From Rhizobium sp. NFR03 (GTDB taxonomy: Bacteria > Pseudomonadota > Alphaproteobacteria > Rhizobiales > Rhizobiaceae), in assembly GCF_900111275.1 (NCBI RefSeq), contig NZ_FOGR01000003.1:124001-188000 (forward strand): a stretch of DNA of 64,000 nucleotides, in the 5' to 3' direction. Of the stretch, positions 9,797 through 17,439 are shown piece by piece. Under the pieces are notes generated by a model. It was not told where the DNA came from, ran no database searches, and was given only the letters and a program-made list of their open reading frames with translations. The translations under genes and the position numbers were made by a program. Positions within the stretch are counted from its first letter, which is position 1; every line of letters begins with the position of its first letter.

Positions 9797-9942
9797 GTTC
9801 GTCCTTCCGCGCCCGTCACTCCGTGCGCCAGCCACCGCTTGATTTTTCAGAGACCTAGCGCAGATTCCCCTTCAAGGAAACTGACACGCTCATCATTGCA
9901 GAGCATCGAGGCAGGCGCCGAGCACAGCCGGCCTTGACGCAT

Positions 9943-9972
9943 CCTGCCACAGGCACGATGTTTGTGGGCAGG
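9943..9972 (+). promoter_or_regulatory. Hairpin in the moaA leader, directly before the ribosome binding site
   Basis: CCTGCCACA (9943-9951) pairs with TGTGGGCAGG (9963-9972) with one bulged G around an 11-base loop. The arm ends five bases before the GGAG of moaA. It does not fit the molybdenum-cofactor riboswitch pattern as I remember it. Confidence 0.5.
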
Positions 9973-9987
9973 ACGACGGAGACGCTT

Positions 9988-11052
9988 GTGAACACCATCA
10001 TCATCGACAGACGCCCGATCGAGAAGCGTGGAGCTGTTGCGCTCGCGAATTCCACCGCACCGATGATCGATCCGTTCGGCCGTGCGGTGACCTACCTGCG
10101 TGTGTCGGTCACGGACCGCTGCGATTTCCGCTGCACCTACTGCATGGCGGAAAATATGAACTTCCTGCCGAAGAAGGACCTTCTGACGCTGGAGGAACTC
10201 GAGCGCATCTGTTCCGCCTTCATCGAGAAGGGCGTTCGCAAGCTGCGGCTGACGGGTGGCGAGCCGTTGGTGCGCAAGAACATCATGCATCTCGTACGGG
10301 CGCTGGGTAAAAAAATCGAAGAGGGAACGCTGGACGAGCTGACCCTGACCACAAACGGATCGCAGCTCGCGCGCTATGCGCAGGAGCTTGCGGATGCCGG
10401 CGTGAAGCGCATCAATGTTTCGCTGGATACGCTCGATCCGGTAAAGTTCAAAGAGATCACCCGCTGGGGGGATCTGTCGAAAGTGCTTGAAGGGATCGAC
10501 GCAGCCCAGGCAGCCGGCATTCATGTGAAGATCAATGCCGTTGCTCTCAAGGGTTTCAACGATCTTGAAATTCCCGACATGATCCGCTGGGCGCATGGCC
10601 GTGGCATGGATCTGACGCTGATCGAGACCATGCCGATGGGCGAGATCGAGGAGGACCGGACGGATCGCTACATGCCTCTGTCCGAGATGCGCGACCGGCT
10701 GGCAGAGATCTTCACCCTGACCGACAATGCCTATGCGACTGGCGGCCCGGCTCGTTACATGACGGTCGCGGAAACAGGCGGACGTCTCGGCCTTATCACG
10801 CCGATGACCCATAATTTTTGCGAGAGTTGCAATCGGGTTCGCCTGACATGTACGGGCACGCTCTACATGTGCCTTGGGCAGAACGACGCCGCGGACCTGC
10901 GTGCCGCCGTTCGCGCCTCATCGGAGGACGCTCTTCTGTCGCAGGTGATCGACGAGGCCATCGGCCGCAAGCCGAAGGGCCACGACTTCATCATCGATCG
11001 CACGCAAAACCGACCGGCTGTTGCGCGGCATATGAGCGTCACTGGCGGCTGA
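9988..11052 (+). CDS. moaA: GTP 3',8-cyclase (molybdenum cofactor biosynthesis protein A)
   Basis: A radical-SAM enzyme that converts GTP to 3',8-cyclo-GTP, the first step of molybdopterin synthesis. The N-terminal cluster motif CDFRCTYCM binds the SAM [4Fe-4S]; the C-terminal motif [18 protein letters not shown] carries the three Cys of the second cluster, and the protein ends in the functionally required Gly-Gly. The GTG start at 9988 is preferred: GGAG lies 6 bases upstream and the resulting 354 residues match rhizobial MoaA, whereas the ATG at 9934 would place the leader hairpin inside the gene. It is followed by mobA and mobB on the same strand, making a molybdopterin operon. Confidence 0.95.
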   Translation: MNTIIIDRRPIEKRGAVALANSTAPMIDPFGRAVTYLRVSVTDRCDFRCTYCMAENMNFLPKKDLLTLEELERICSAFIEKGVRKLRLTGGEPLVRKNIMHLVRALGKKIEEGTLDELTLTTNGSQLARYAQELADAGVKRINVSLDTLDPVKFKEITRWGDLSKVLEGIDAAQAAGIHVKINAVALKGFNDLEIPDMIRWAHGRGMDLTLIETMPMGEIEEDRTDRYMPLSEMRDRLAEIFTLTDNAYATGGPARYMTVAETGGRLGLITPMTHNFCESCNRVRLTCTGTLYMCLGQNDAADLRAAVRASSEDALLSQVIDEAIGRKPKGHDFIIDRTQNRPAVARHMSVTGG

Positions 11053-11102
11053 AGTGACCGCCCTGCCCGTCTCTACCCGATGAATAGCGAGTCGTTCTAC
11101 CC

Positions 11103-11759
11103 ATGACGCCTTCCCACGTCGTTGATGTTCCGCGTGCCACCCTCGGCGTCGTGCTTGCCGGCGGGCTGTCGAGCCGTATGGGGCGGGACAAGGCAGCGAT
11201 ATCCTTCGGCGGCATGCCTCTTGCTATCCGCGCCCTTGAGCGCCTGCGGCCGCAGGTAGCGGCCCTCGCCTACAACGGCGATCGCAGCCTTCCGGGATTG
11301 GCCGGCGATATCGAGGCTATCCCGGATGCGGCGCCCGGCGCTTTCGGGCCGCTTTCAGGTGTTCTCGCAGGGCTGCGTTTAGGGCAATCCCGCGACATCC
11401 CGCTCGTCGTCAGCGTTCCCGTGGATGCGCCGTTTTTCCCGCGCGAATTCGTATGCCGGCTTCACGATGCTCTGGACGAGACGAACAGCATGATCGCGGT
11501 GGCTGCATCGAGGGACACCCTGCACCCCGTCTTCACGCTCTGGTCGTCCGTCCTCGCCGATGATCTCGAGCATTTCATCGCGACCGACGCCAAGCGAAGG
11601 GTCCGGGGTTTCATCGAGCAGCATCCGCATGTCATCGTCGATTTCGCGGCAACGGGAGACGCCGTCGGAGATATCGATCCCTTTACGAACATGAACAGGC
11701 CGGCGGATATCGAGATGATGGAGCGAATGCTCTTCCACACAGGAACGGGTGACCTATGA
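11103..11759 (+). CDS. mobA: Molybdenum cofactor guanylyltransferase
   Basis: Attaches GMP to molybdopterin to make the bis-MGD form used by DMSO-reductase-family enzymes such as nitrate reductase and formate dehydrogenase. The nucleotide-binding signature VVLAGGLSSRMGRDKA occurs at residues 16-31, and SVPVDAPFFP carries the acidic metal-binding segment. Length, 218 residues, is normal. It lies 50 bases after moaA and its stop overlaps the mobB start (ATGA at 11756-11759), so the two mob genes are coupled. The ribosome binding site is weak, suggesting dependence on moaA transcription and possibly translation. Confidence 0.95.
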   Translation: MTPSHVVDVPRATLGVVLAGGLSSRMGRDKAAISFGGMPLAIRALERLRPQVAALAYNGDRSLPGLAGDIEAIPDAAPGAFGPLSGVLAGLRLGQSRDIPLVVSVPVDAPFFPREFVCRLHDALDETNSMIAVAASRDTLHPVFTLWSSVLADDLEHFIATDAKRRVRGFIEQHPHVIVDFAATGDAVGDIDPFTNMNRPADIEMMERMLFHTGTGDL

Positions 11760-12271
11760 GCCCACCGAAGATCTTCGGCATTGCCGGCTGGAAGAACTCC
11801 GGAAAGACGGGTCTCGCCGTACGGCTGGTGACGGAACTCACGGCGCGGGGCTACCGGGTTTCTACCGTGAAGCATGCCCACCACGATTTCGACATCGACA
11901 AGATCGGCGCCGACAGCTGGCGGCATCGTGAGGCCGGGGCGCATGAGGTGACGATTGTTTCGGGCACCCGCTTTGCCATCATGCACGAACTTCGCGGCCA
12001 ACCGGAGCCATCGTTCGAAGACATCCTCGCGCGCCTGGCGCCCTGCGATCTCGTTCTCATCGAGGGTTACAAGCGCGAGCCCATCCCGAAGATCGAGGCA
12101 CGACGGCTGGACGCGAAGAATCGCGAGCCGCTCGCGCCCGGCGACCGGCACATCCGCGCCATCGCAGCCGATCACGCCATTTCCGATGCAACGCTTCCCG
12201 TCTTCGATCTCGATGACACCACCAGTATCGCGGACTTCGTCGAGGCGACCTGCGGGCTCAGGCGTTCCTGA
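11756..12271 (+). CDS. mobB: Molybdopterin-guanine dinucleotide biosynthesis protein B (GTP-binding adaptor)
   Basis: A P-loop GTPase that assists MobA in making or delivering the guanine-dinucleotide form of the molybdenum cofactor. The Walker A motif AGWKNSGKTGLA lies at residues 10-21, then TVKHAHHDFDIDKIGADSWR, typical of MobB, and a Walker-B-like LVLIEGYKREP near residue 100. The 171-residue length is normal. Translationally coupled to mobA. It converges on the deacetylase gene with only nine bases between the stops. Confidence 0.94.
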   Translation: MSPPKIFGIAGWKNSGKTGLAVRLVTELTARGYRVSTVKHAHHDFDIDKIGADSWRHREAGAHEVTIVSGTRFAIMHELRGQPEPSFEDILARLAPCDLVLIEGYKREPIPKIEARRLDAKNREPLAPGDRHIRAIAADHAISDATLPVFDLDDTTSIADFVEATCGLRRS

Positions 12272-12280
12272 GGCCGCGCA

Positions 12281-13015
12281 TCAGTTCACGGTCGCGTTGG
12301 TGCCTTCCTCATGGACGGCATCGAGCCGCACGAATTCAAAGCCTTTTGCCTTCAGCGCCAGGATACCTGCCGCAACGCCTTCGCCGGCCGCATGCGTCGG
12401 CTGATTGATGTGCGAAATGATGACGTCGCCATCATGCGCGTTCGCGATTCGGCGTGTCGCCATTCTGGCGCCCAGCAAGGATCCATCGTCTCCGTTCAGC
12501 GAGTAGCCCGCAACGTCGAAGCCGAGTGACCGGATCTGCGCGATCGAAGACGCCGTGTACTTCGCCGTCGCGCCACGGAACCAGTGCGGCCGCGGCGCAC
12601 CGCTTGAGGCGAGCGCATTCGCTCCCCCCATGACCTCGGCCTCGACGGCCTGCGCGGAGCCAGCGGAGGCGATGCCGTAAACCGGCACCGGACGATCGAT
12701 GGCCGGCACATGCATCGCACCATGATTCTCCAGCTCGAACAGGTCGGCATGCGCCATGAAAATCGCGAACGTCTCCGCGTTCCGTCTCAGCCAGCGCTCC
12801 GTGACGAAGATCGTTGCGGGTATCCGGTTTTCGATGAGGACCGAAATAATTCGCTGGTCGGCGAGCCCCATGCAGGCATCGAAGGTCAAGGCCACGCGCG
12901 GCGTCTTGCCACCTGCCGCGATATGAAGCTTCGGTTCCAGCAGGCCGTCGCGTGCCAGCGCCGGGACTGACAGGCCGAAGGCCGCAATGAGCGGCAGAAG
13001 GAAAATCATTTTCAT
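12281..13015 (-). CDS. Secreted polysaccharide deacetylase-like protein (NodB homology, altered metal motif)
   Basis: A 244-residue exported protein with a carbohydrate esterase 4 fold. A clear signal peptide begins at the ATG at 13015 (MKMIFLLPLIAAFGLSVPALA); the frame is open to 13084, but the extension would carry 23 residues before the signal peptide and span a leader hairpin, so I rejected it. NodB motif 1 reads ALTFDACMG instead of TFDDG, keeping the catalytic-base Asp but losing the second, metal-binding Asp. Motif 2 is ELENHGAMH, with both His spaced as in HxxxH. WFRGATAKY resembles motif 3 (RxPxG region). Substrate and activity are uncertain; it could be a noncanonical deacetylase of cell-envelope polysaccharide or peptidoglycan. 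Confidence 0.8.
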   Translation of the reverse strand: MKMIFLLPLIAAFGLSVPALARDGLLEPKLHIAAGGKTPRVALTFDACMGLADQRIISVLIENRIPATIFVTERWLRRNAETFAIFMAHADLFELENHGAMHVPAIDRPVPVYGIASAGSAQAVEAEVMGGANALASSGAPRPHWFRGATAKYTASSIAQIRSLGFDVAGYSLNGDDGSLLGARMATRRIANAHDGDVIISHINQPTHAAGEGVAAGILALKAKGFEFVRLDAVHEEGTNATVN

Positions 13016-13030
13016 TGCATCGTCCAGACG

Positions 13031-13063
13031 AAAAGAACCCGGCGCGACGAGCACCGGGTTCTT
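13031..13063 (-). terminator. Strong hairpin between the ompA-family gene and the deacetylase gene
   Basis: A perfect 10-bp stem, AAGAACCCGG / CCGGGTTCTT (13033-13042 and 13054-13063), is followed on the minus strand by TTTT. It looks like the terminator of the OmpA-family gene but ends only 15 bases before the deacetylase start, so it may instead be an attenuator in that gene's leader. Confidence 0.7.
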
Positions 13064-13139
13064 CATCTTCAGGGCCTTGAACATGGCGGTTTCTGGGCAA
13101 GTAATCTTTCTGGATCACCTGCCCTTATGAATCAAACCG

Positions 13140-15377
13140 CTACTTCTGGGCCACGGGACGGACAAGCGGGGTCACGCGGCGGATCGTGACGCGGCGGTTT
13201 TCCTGCTCGGCTTCCGACGTACGGACCTTGAGGAATCGCTCGCCATAGCCCTGCGTTACCAGGTTTTCCGGCGGGATCTCGTAGACGTCCGTCAGAAGCG
13301 CTGCGACCGACTCGGCGCGCTCGTCCGAGAGGACGAGGTTCGACTGGTCGGAGCCGACCGCATCCGTATGACCTTCGATGAGGAAGGTTTCACCAGGATC
13401 CTTGTCGATGACTTCCAGCATCGCGTCCGCGACCTTCCGCAGGGTCTTCGCCTGCGACATCGGCACTTCAGCGCTGCCCGTGGCAAAGGTGATCGTATCG
13501 AGATCGATACGGCGCACCTTGTCGCGGATACGGGCGGAGTTGCGAACCTCGTCGAGCGAGTATGTCCGCTCGACCCGCTCCACCGGCGGCTCGGCCAGGA
13601 AGTCGTAATAGTCGCGATCCGGCTCTGTCGAGGTGTCGATGATGTAGTCGCGTACCGGCACCGTCAGGCGCATGGGCGGCAGATCCTCGCCGGCGTCATA
13701 GAGCGGCGGGCGCTTTTCGTCGCCGACTTCAGGCGCATAGACCATCAGGTATTCTTCACCGTCGCGGTTGATGCGCGTGCGCTGAATAACGTCGCCGTAC
13801 CGATTGTAGATCGTCACGACGCGCATGCCGTTCGGCCGCTCGATCACCTCGCGGGTTCTGCCGCGCGGCAGTTCCTCATAGTAGGTCTCCCGCGCATCGC
13901 GACGCAGACGCGGGCGATCATCGCTGCGAACGACGATCTCGTCGCCGAAGTCGAGAACGGTCCGGTTGTTGCGCTGCTCCTCGATCCGCGGACGCTGACC
14001 CGTCAGCGCGTCGATGAGATCGCCGGCATCGAATTCCGGCGCCCGTTCGATGCGACGGCCACGTTCGTTGATCGCCGCGTTCAGTTCTTCACGATCCGGC
14101 CGGCGTTCGCGGTGATCCGACTGTGCGTCGGCATCGGTGCGCGGCGGGGGCTGGTTGTTGCGTTCCTCGCGAACCTGTTCGCGCTCGCGACGGCGGCGGT
14201 CTCGGGTGTCATCATTCCCGCGATTGTCGGCGTCCTTGTCGCTGTCGAGGACGGCCGCACCATTCTCGACCGGCAGAACGACCGTCTCATCGCTCTTCGA
14301 CGGGTCGCGGGCCAGCTTCTCGCGTTCTTCGCGCGAGCGCTTGTCGACGACGTCACGAGCCGGGCGATCGCGGTTGGCACCATTGTCACCCGCCTGCGCA
14401 GGATCGGTAGAGCCAGGCTCTGCAGCGCCGGCATTATCCGCGTTCGGCTCTGCACCGGGACGTGCCGGGTCTTCCGCCTGCTGACCCTCCGCCTCGCGCT
14501 GTTTGCGGCGCTCGGCGCGAATGCGGGCGCGCTCCTCGTCCGTCATATCGGAAGAGGGCTTTTCGCCCGGCTGGCGCTCGGGCGTGGCCTGCTGATCGGG
14601 CTGCGTGCCTTCCGGCTGCTGCGCATTCTGTTTGTCGGCTTCACGTTGCTTGCGGCGCTCTTCCCGCAGGCGCTTACGCTCTTCGGCACTCTGCGCACCG
14701 GTATCAGGATTGGCAGCATCGGGAGTGGCAGCATTGGGCTCGGCCGATTCGGAGCGTGCAGCATCAGGCTCCTGCGCCGCGGGTTGCTCCGCATTCTTCT
14801 GCCGCTCTTCGCGTTGCTTGCGGCGTTCTTCGCGGCTCGGGCGCGGCGTTTCACCTTCGGGTTCAGCCGCTGGCTGCGCCTCGGCGTCCGGCTGGGCCTG
14901 CTCGCGTGCCTTCTGCTGTTCCGCCTCGCGCTGCTTGCGGCGCTCATCACGGCTCGGGCGCGGCGTATCCTCGCCGGTGGGCTGCGCATCGGGCGCGGCC
15001 TGCTCGTTGTTCTGCTGCTCGGCCTCGCGCTGCTTTCGACGCTCTTCACGGCTGGGGCGAGGACTGTCCTCTCCTTGCGGCTGAGCCTCGCGCTGCGGTT
15101 GCTCTCCACCCGACTGCTGCTCGGCGTCGCGCTGCTTGCGGCGCTCCTCACGGCTCGGGCGGCCTTCTCCGCTTTCGGAAGGCTCCGCCTGCTGTTGCGG
15201 CGCGCCGTCCTGCTGCGCTTCGGCAGGTCTGCGCTTCTTCGGCACGTCCTCTTCCGGATCGGCCTGTGCGACCTGGAACGGCTTCATCTGCGCATCGGCC
15301 AAGGCCGGTTGCAAGCCTATCGTCATTGTAAGCAGCGGCATTGCTACCGTTGCGAAAAGCTTGGATCGAATGGTCAT
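13140..15377 (-). CDS. OmpA-family outer-membrane/periplasmic protein with long charged repeat region
   Basis: A 745-residue envelope protein. The ATG at 15377 follows an excellent AGGAGGAG site and opens a signal peptide ending near LQPALADA. Residues about 30-400 are extremely rich in Arg, Glu, Gln, Ala and Pro and contain at least six copies of a unit built on ERRKQRE, usually preceded by RPSRE. A middle region (about 440-620) follows with YNRYGDVIQRTRINRDG. The C-terminal OmpA domain (about 625-740) shows TFATGSAEVP, IEGHTDAVGSDQSNLVLSDERA and NLVTQGYGE, the peptidoglycan-binding signature. It probably anchors the outer membrane to peptidoglycan, with the repeat region spanning the periplasm. 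The partner of the repeats is unknown. Confidence 0.88.
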   Translation of the reverse strand: MTIRSKLFATVAMPLLTMTIGLQPALADAQMKPFQVAQADPEEDVPKKRRPAEAQQDGAPQQQAEPSESGEGRPSREERRKQRDAEQQSGGEQPQREAQPQGEDSPRPSREERRKQREAEQQNNEQAAPDAQPTGEDTPRPSRDERRKQREAEQQKAREQAQPDAEAQPAAEPEGETPRPSREERRKQREERQKNAEQPAAQEPDAARSESAEPNAATPDAANPDTGAQSAEERKRLREERRKQREADKQNAQQPEGTQPDQQATPERQPGEKPSSDMTDEERARIRAERRKQREAEGQQAEDPARPGAEPNADNAGAAEPGSTDPAQAGDNGANRDRPARDVVDKRSREEREKLARDPSKSDETVVLPVENGAAVLDSDKDADNRGNDDTRDRRRREREQVREERNNQPPPRTDADAQSDHRERRPDREELNAAINERGRRIERAPEFDAGDLIDALTGQRPRIEEQRNNRTVLDFGDEIVVRSDDRPRLRRDARETYYEELPRGRTREVIERPNGMRVVTIYNRYGDVIQRTRINRDGEEYLMVYAPEVGDEKRPPLYDAGEDLPPMRLTVPVRDYIIDTSTEPDRDYYDFLAEPPVERVERTYSLDEVRNSARIRDKVRRIDLDTITFATGSAEVPMSQAKTLRKVADAMLEVIDKDPGETFLIEGHTDAVGSDQSNLVLSDERAESVAALLTDVYEIPPENLVTQGYGERFLKVRTSEAEQENRRVTIRRVTPLVRPVAQK

Positions 15378-15732
15378 GGTGTCTCCTCCTGAGAGAGATC
15401 CCGTTCTTGTTCTTGTCACCGGCGCCGATGATCCGGGCCGGTATACGCTCGAACGCCGCGTGACGGCCGGCCGCAGCGGTGGCTGCGATCCATGGCCAGA
15501 GCGGTAGCAACGGGCGCATGAATTGGCGATGAATGCCGCGTTCACCCGGCGGACATAGGCTTTCCTCTTCTTCCCGCCAGAGCCTGTTCACGCTTTTCTC
15601 CGCAAGCGCTTTTCCTGTTGCATTTGCGAACGGGTCACGGAATATCGCTATCGAAGCGACCGTTGTCGTCGCTTGCGAACGGACCCGGGAAACGAAGAAC
15701 AAGCCGGGCCTGCGCCAACAGAGAGGATCGAT
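15378..15732. other. Divergent intergenic region between ompA-family gene and the ABC transporter
   Basis: About 355 bases without a supported gene. It contains a 10-base direct repeat TTGCGAACGG at 15624-15633 and 15673-15682, and a 7-bp inverted repeat AAGCGAC / GTCGCTT at 15654-15660 and 15668-15674, all close to the transporter start. These could be an operator. No convincing promoter hexamers were identified. Confidence 0.45.
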
Positions 15733-16515
15733 ATGCCTATCGCCAAACGTTTCACCATGGCTGCCGCCGCGGCCGTCTTCGCCCTGACCGCGAGCACGGC
15801 GCTCGCCGCCGGCGAAAAGATCACCATCGGCACCGAAGGCGCCTACCCGCCCTTCAACGTGCTGGAATCCGACGGCTCACTGACCGGCTTCGACATCGAC
15901 ATCGCCAAGGCGCTCTGCGCCGAGATGAAAGCCGAATGCACCTTCGTCACGCAGGACTGGGATGGCGCCATTCCCGCCCTGATCGCCAAGAAATACGACG
16001 CCTTCATTGCTTCCATGTCGATCACGGCCGAGCGCAAGCAGCAGGTGGACTTCTCGGAAAAGTACTACAACACTCCGCCGGCTATCGCCGTGCCGAAGGA
16101 TAGCTCGATCACGGAAGCGACCGAAGCCGGCCTTGACGGCAAGACGCTCGGCGCACAGTCCTCCACGACCCATTCCAACTATGCCGAAGCGCATATGAAG
16201 AAGGCCGAGCTGAAGCTCTACCCGACCTCCGACGAGTACAAGCTCGACATTGCCAACGGCCGTATCGACGCCGTTATCGACGACGTCGTCGTGCTCTCGG
16301 AGTGGCTGAAGACCACCGATGGCGAGTGCTGCAAGCTGCTCGGCACGCTGCCGATCGACCCTGTCATCAACGGCGAAGGCGCCGGCATCGCGCTGCGCAA
16401 GGGCGACAACGATCTGCGCGAAAAGTTCAACGCCGCGATCAAGGCCATCCGCGCCAACGGCAAGTACAAGGAAATCAACGACAAGTACTTCTCATTCGAC
16501 GTCTACGGCGGCTAA
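15733..16515 (+). CDS. Polar amino-acid ABC transporter, periplasmic substrate-binding protein
   Basis: Captures an amino acid or opine-like ligand in the periplasm (family 3 solute-binding protein, HisJ/LAO type). The ATG at 15733 follows GAGAGGA and starts a signal peptide ending at TALAAG. The mature protein shows ITIGTEGAYPPFNVLESDGS, GFDIDIAKALCAEM, the signature-like QDWDGAIPALIAKKYDAFIA, and a C-terminal lobe with GRIDAVIDDVVVLSEW. Length is 260 residues, normal. Two permease genes follow after a terminator-like hairpin, but no ATPase gene does. Lysine, arginine, histidine or octopine-like compounds are plausible ligands from family resemblance only. Confidence 0.93.
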   Translation: MPIAKRFTMAAAAAVFALTASTALAAGEKITIGTEGAYPPFNVLESDGSLTGFDIDIAKALCAEMKAECTFVTQDWDGAIPALIAKKYDAFIASMSITAERKQQVDFSEKYYNTPPAIAVPKDSSITEATEAGLDGKTLGAQSSTTHSNYAEAHMKKAELKLYPTSDEYKLDIANGRIDAVIDDVVVLSEWLKTTDGECCKLLGTLPIDPVINGEGAGIALRKGDNDLREKFNAAIKAIRANGKYKEINDKYFSFDVYGG

Positions 16516-16539
16516 TTCCGGGGCTTGTTCGAAATCCTG

Positions 16540-16568
16540 CGGCGGGAGCTTGCCCTCCCGCCGTTTTT
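16540..16568 (+). terminator. Partial terminator/attenuator between binding-protein and permease genes
   Basis: A perfect 9-bp stem CGGCGGGAG / CTCCCGCCG with a 6-base loop is followed by five T residues, 24 bases after the binding-protein stop. In such operons this arrangement keeps binding-protein mRNA abundant relative to permease mRNA. Confidence 0.85.
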
Positions 16569-16635
16569 GTTTGACAAACGTCGGCATAAGAAAGAGGCGC
16601 CCATCAAGAAGCGCCTCAAGGGGACAAACCAGACG

Positions 16636-17439
16636 ATGAGCGCAATCATGGCCGCGCTTTATTCCGCCGTGTCGGGGCTCGGCGCCACGCTCGATCCGTG
16701 GTGCGGACCGATCGGTATTTTCCGCCTCCTCGCCGGGAACACGCTGCTCGCCTGCGGCGATGCCGGCTGGGGCGACGAGATCGGCTACGGCTTTCTCATC
16801 ACCGCGTCTCTCGCCATTGCCACGTTGCCGGTCGGCCTTGCCCTCGGCTTTCTGGTGGCGCTGGGCAAGCAGTCGAGCGAGAAATCGCTCCGCCTGTCCT
16901 CGGATATCTACACCACCATCTTTCGTGGCCTGCCGGAATTGCTGACGCTGTTCATCGTCTATTACGGGCTGCAGATCGTGGCGCAGCAGGTCCTTGCAGG
17001 CGTCGGCTACTCCGGGCCCGTCGAGATCAATGCGTTCTTTGCCGGCATCGTCGCACTTGGCGTCGTTTTCTCGGCCTATTGTTCCGAAGTGCTTCAATCC
17101 GCCTTCAAGGCCATTCCGAGGGGGCAGTACGAAGCGGGCGACGCGCTCGGGTTCAGCCGGGGAAAGACCATGCGGCTGATTGTGCTGCCTCAGCTTTTCC
17201 GCATCGCGCTGCCCGGACTCGGCAATCTCTGGATGGCCCTTCTGAAGGACACGGCCCTGGTTTCCGTCATCGGTCTGCCGGATATTCTGCGCCAGACCGG
17301 CGTTGCTGCGCGGGTGACCAAGCAGGCGTTCGAATTCTTCGGGCTCGCCTGCATCCTGTTCCTGCTGCTCGCCGCGGCTTCCTCCGTCGTCTTCTCCGCA
17401 TTGGAACGCTGGGCGCGCCGCTCGGAGGTGGCCCGATGA
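16636..17439 (+). CDS. Polar amino-acid ABC transporter permease (first)
   Basis: An integral inner-membrane subunit of the HisMQ type, 267 residues. The ATG at 16636 follows AAGGGGA; upstream extension to 16525 would read through the hairpin and is unlikely. About five membrane segments are visible, with FRGLPELLTLFIVYYGLQ and the EAA loop EAGDALGFSRGKTMRLIVLPQ, which docks on an ATPase. It is a partner of the next permease, with which it overlaps by four bases. A loop region CGPIGIFRLLAGNTLLACGD near the N-terminus is unlike classical HisQ and is shared with some rhizobial opine-type permeases. Confidence 0.92.
   Translation: MSAIMAALYSAVSGLGATLDPWCGPIGIFRLLAGNTLLACGDAGWGDEIGYGFLITASLAIATLPVGLALGFLVALGKQSSEKSLRLSSDIYTTIFRGLPELLTLFIVYYGLQIVAQQVLAGVGYSGPVEINAFFAGIVALGVVFSAYCSEVLQSAFKAIPRGQYEAGDALGFSRGKTMRLIVLPQLFRIALPGLGNLWMALLKDTALVSVIGLPDILRQTGVAARVTKQAFEFFGLACILFLLLAAASSVVFSALERWARRSEVAR

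Noticed and set aside
9800-9987. Molybdenum-cofactor riboswitch upstream of moaA
   Set aside because: Only a simple bulged hairpin is visible; the multi-stem pattern and conserved bases of the Moco motif were not recognised.
13368-15392. 674-codon open frame on the plus strand opposite the OmpA-family gene
   Set aside because: It mirrors a GC-rich repetitive gene with signal peptide, strong ribosome binding site and OmpA domain on the other strand. The plus-strand translation has no recognisable domain.
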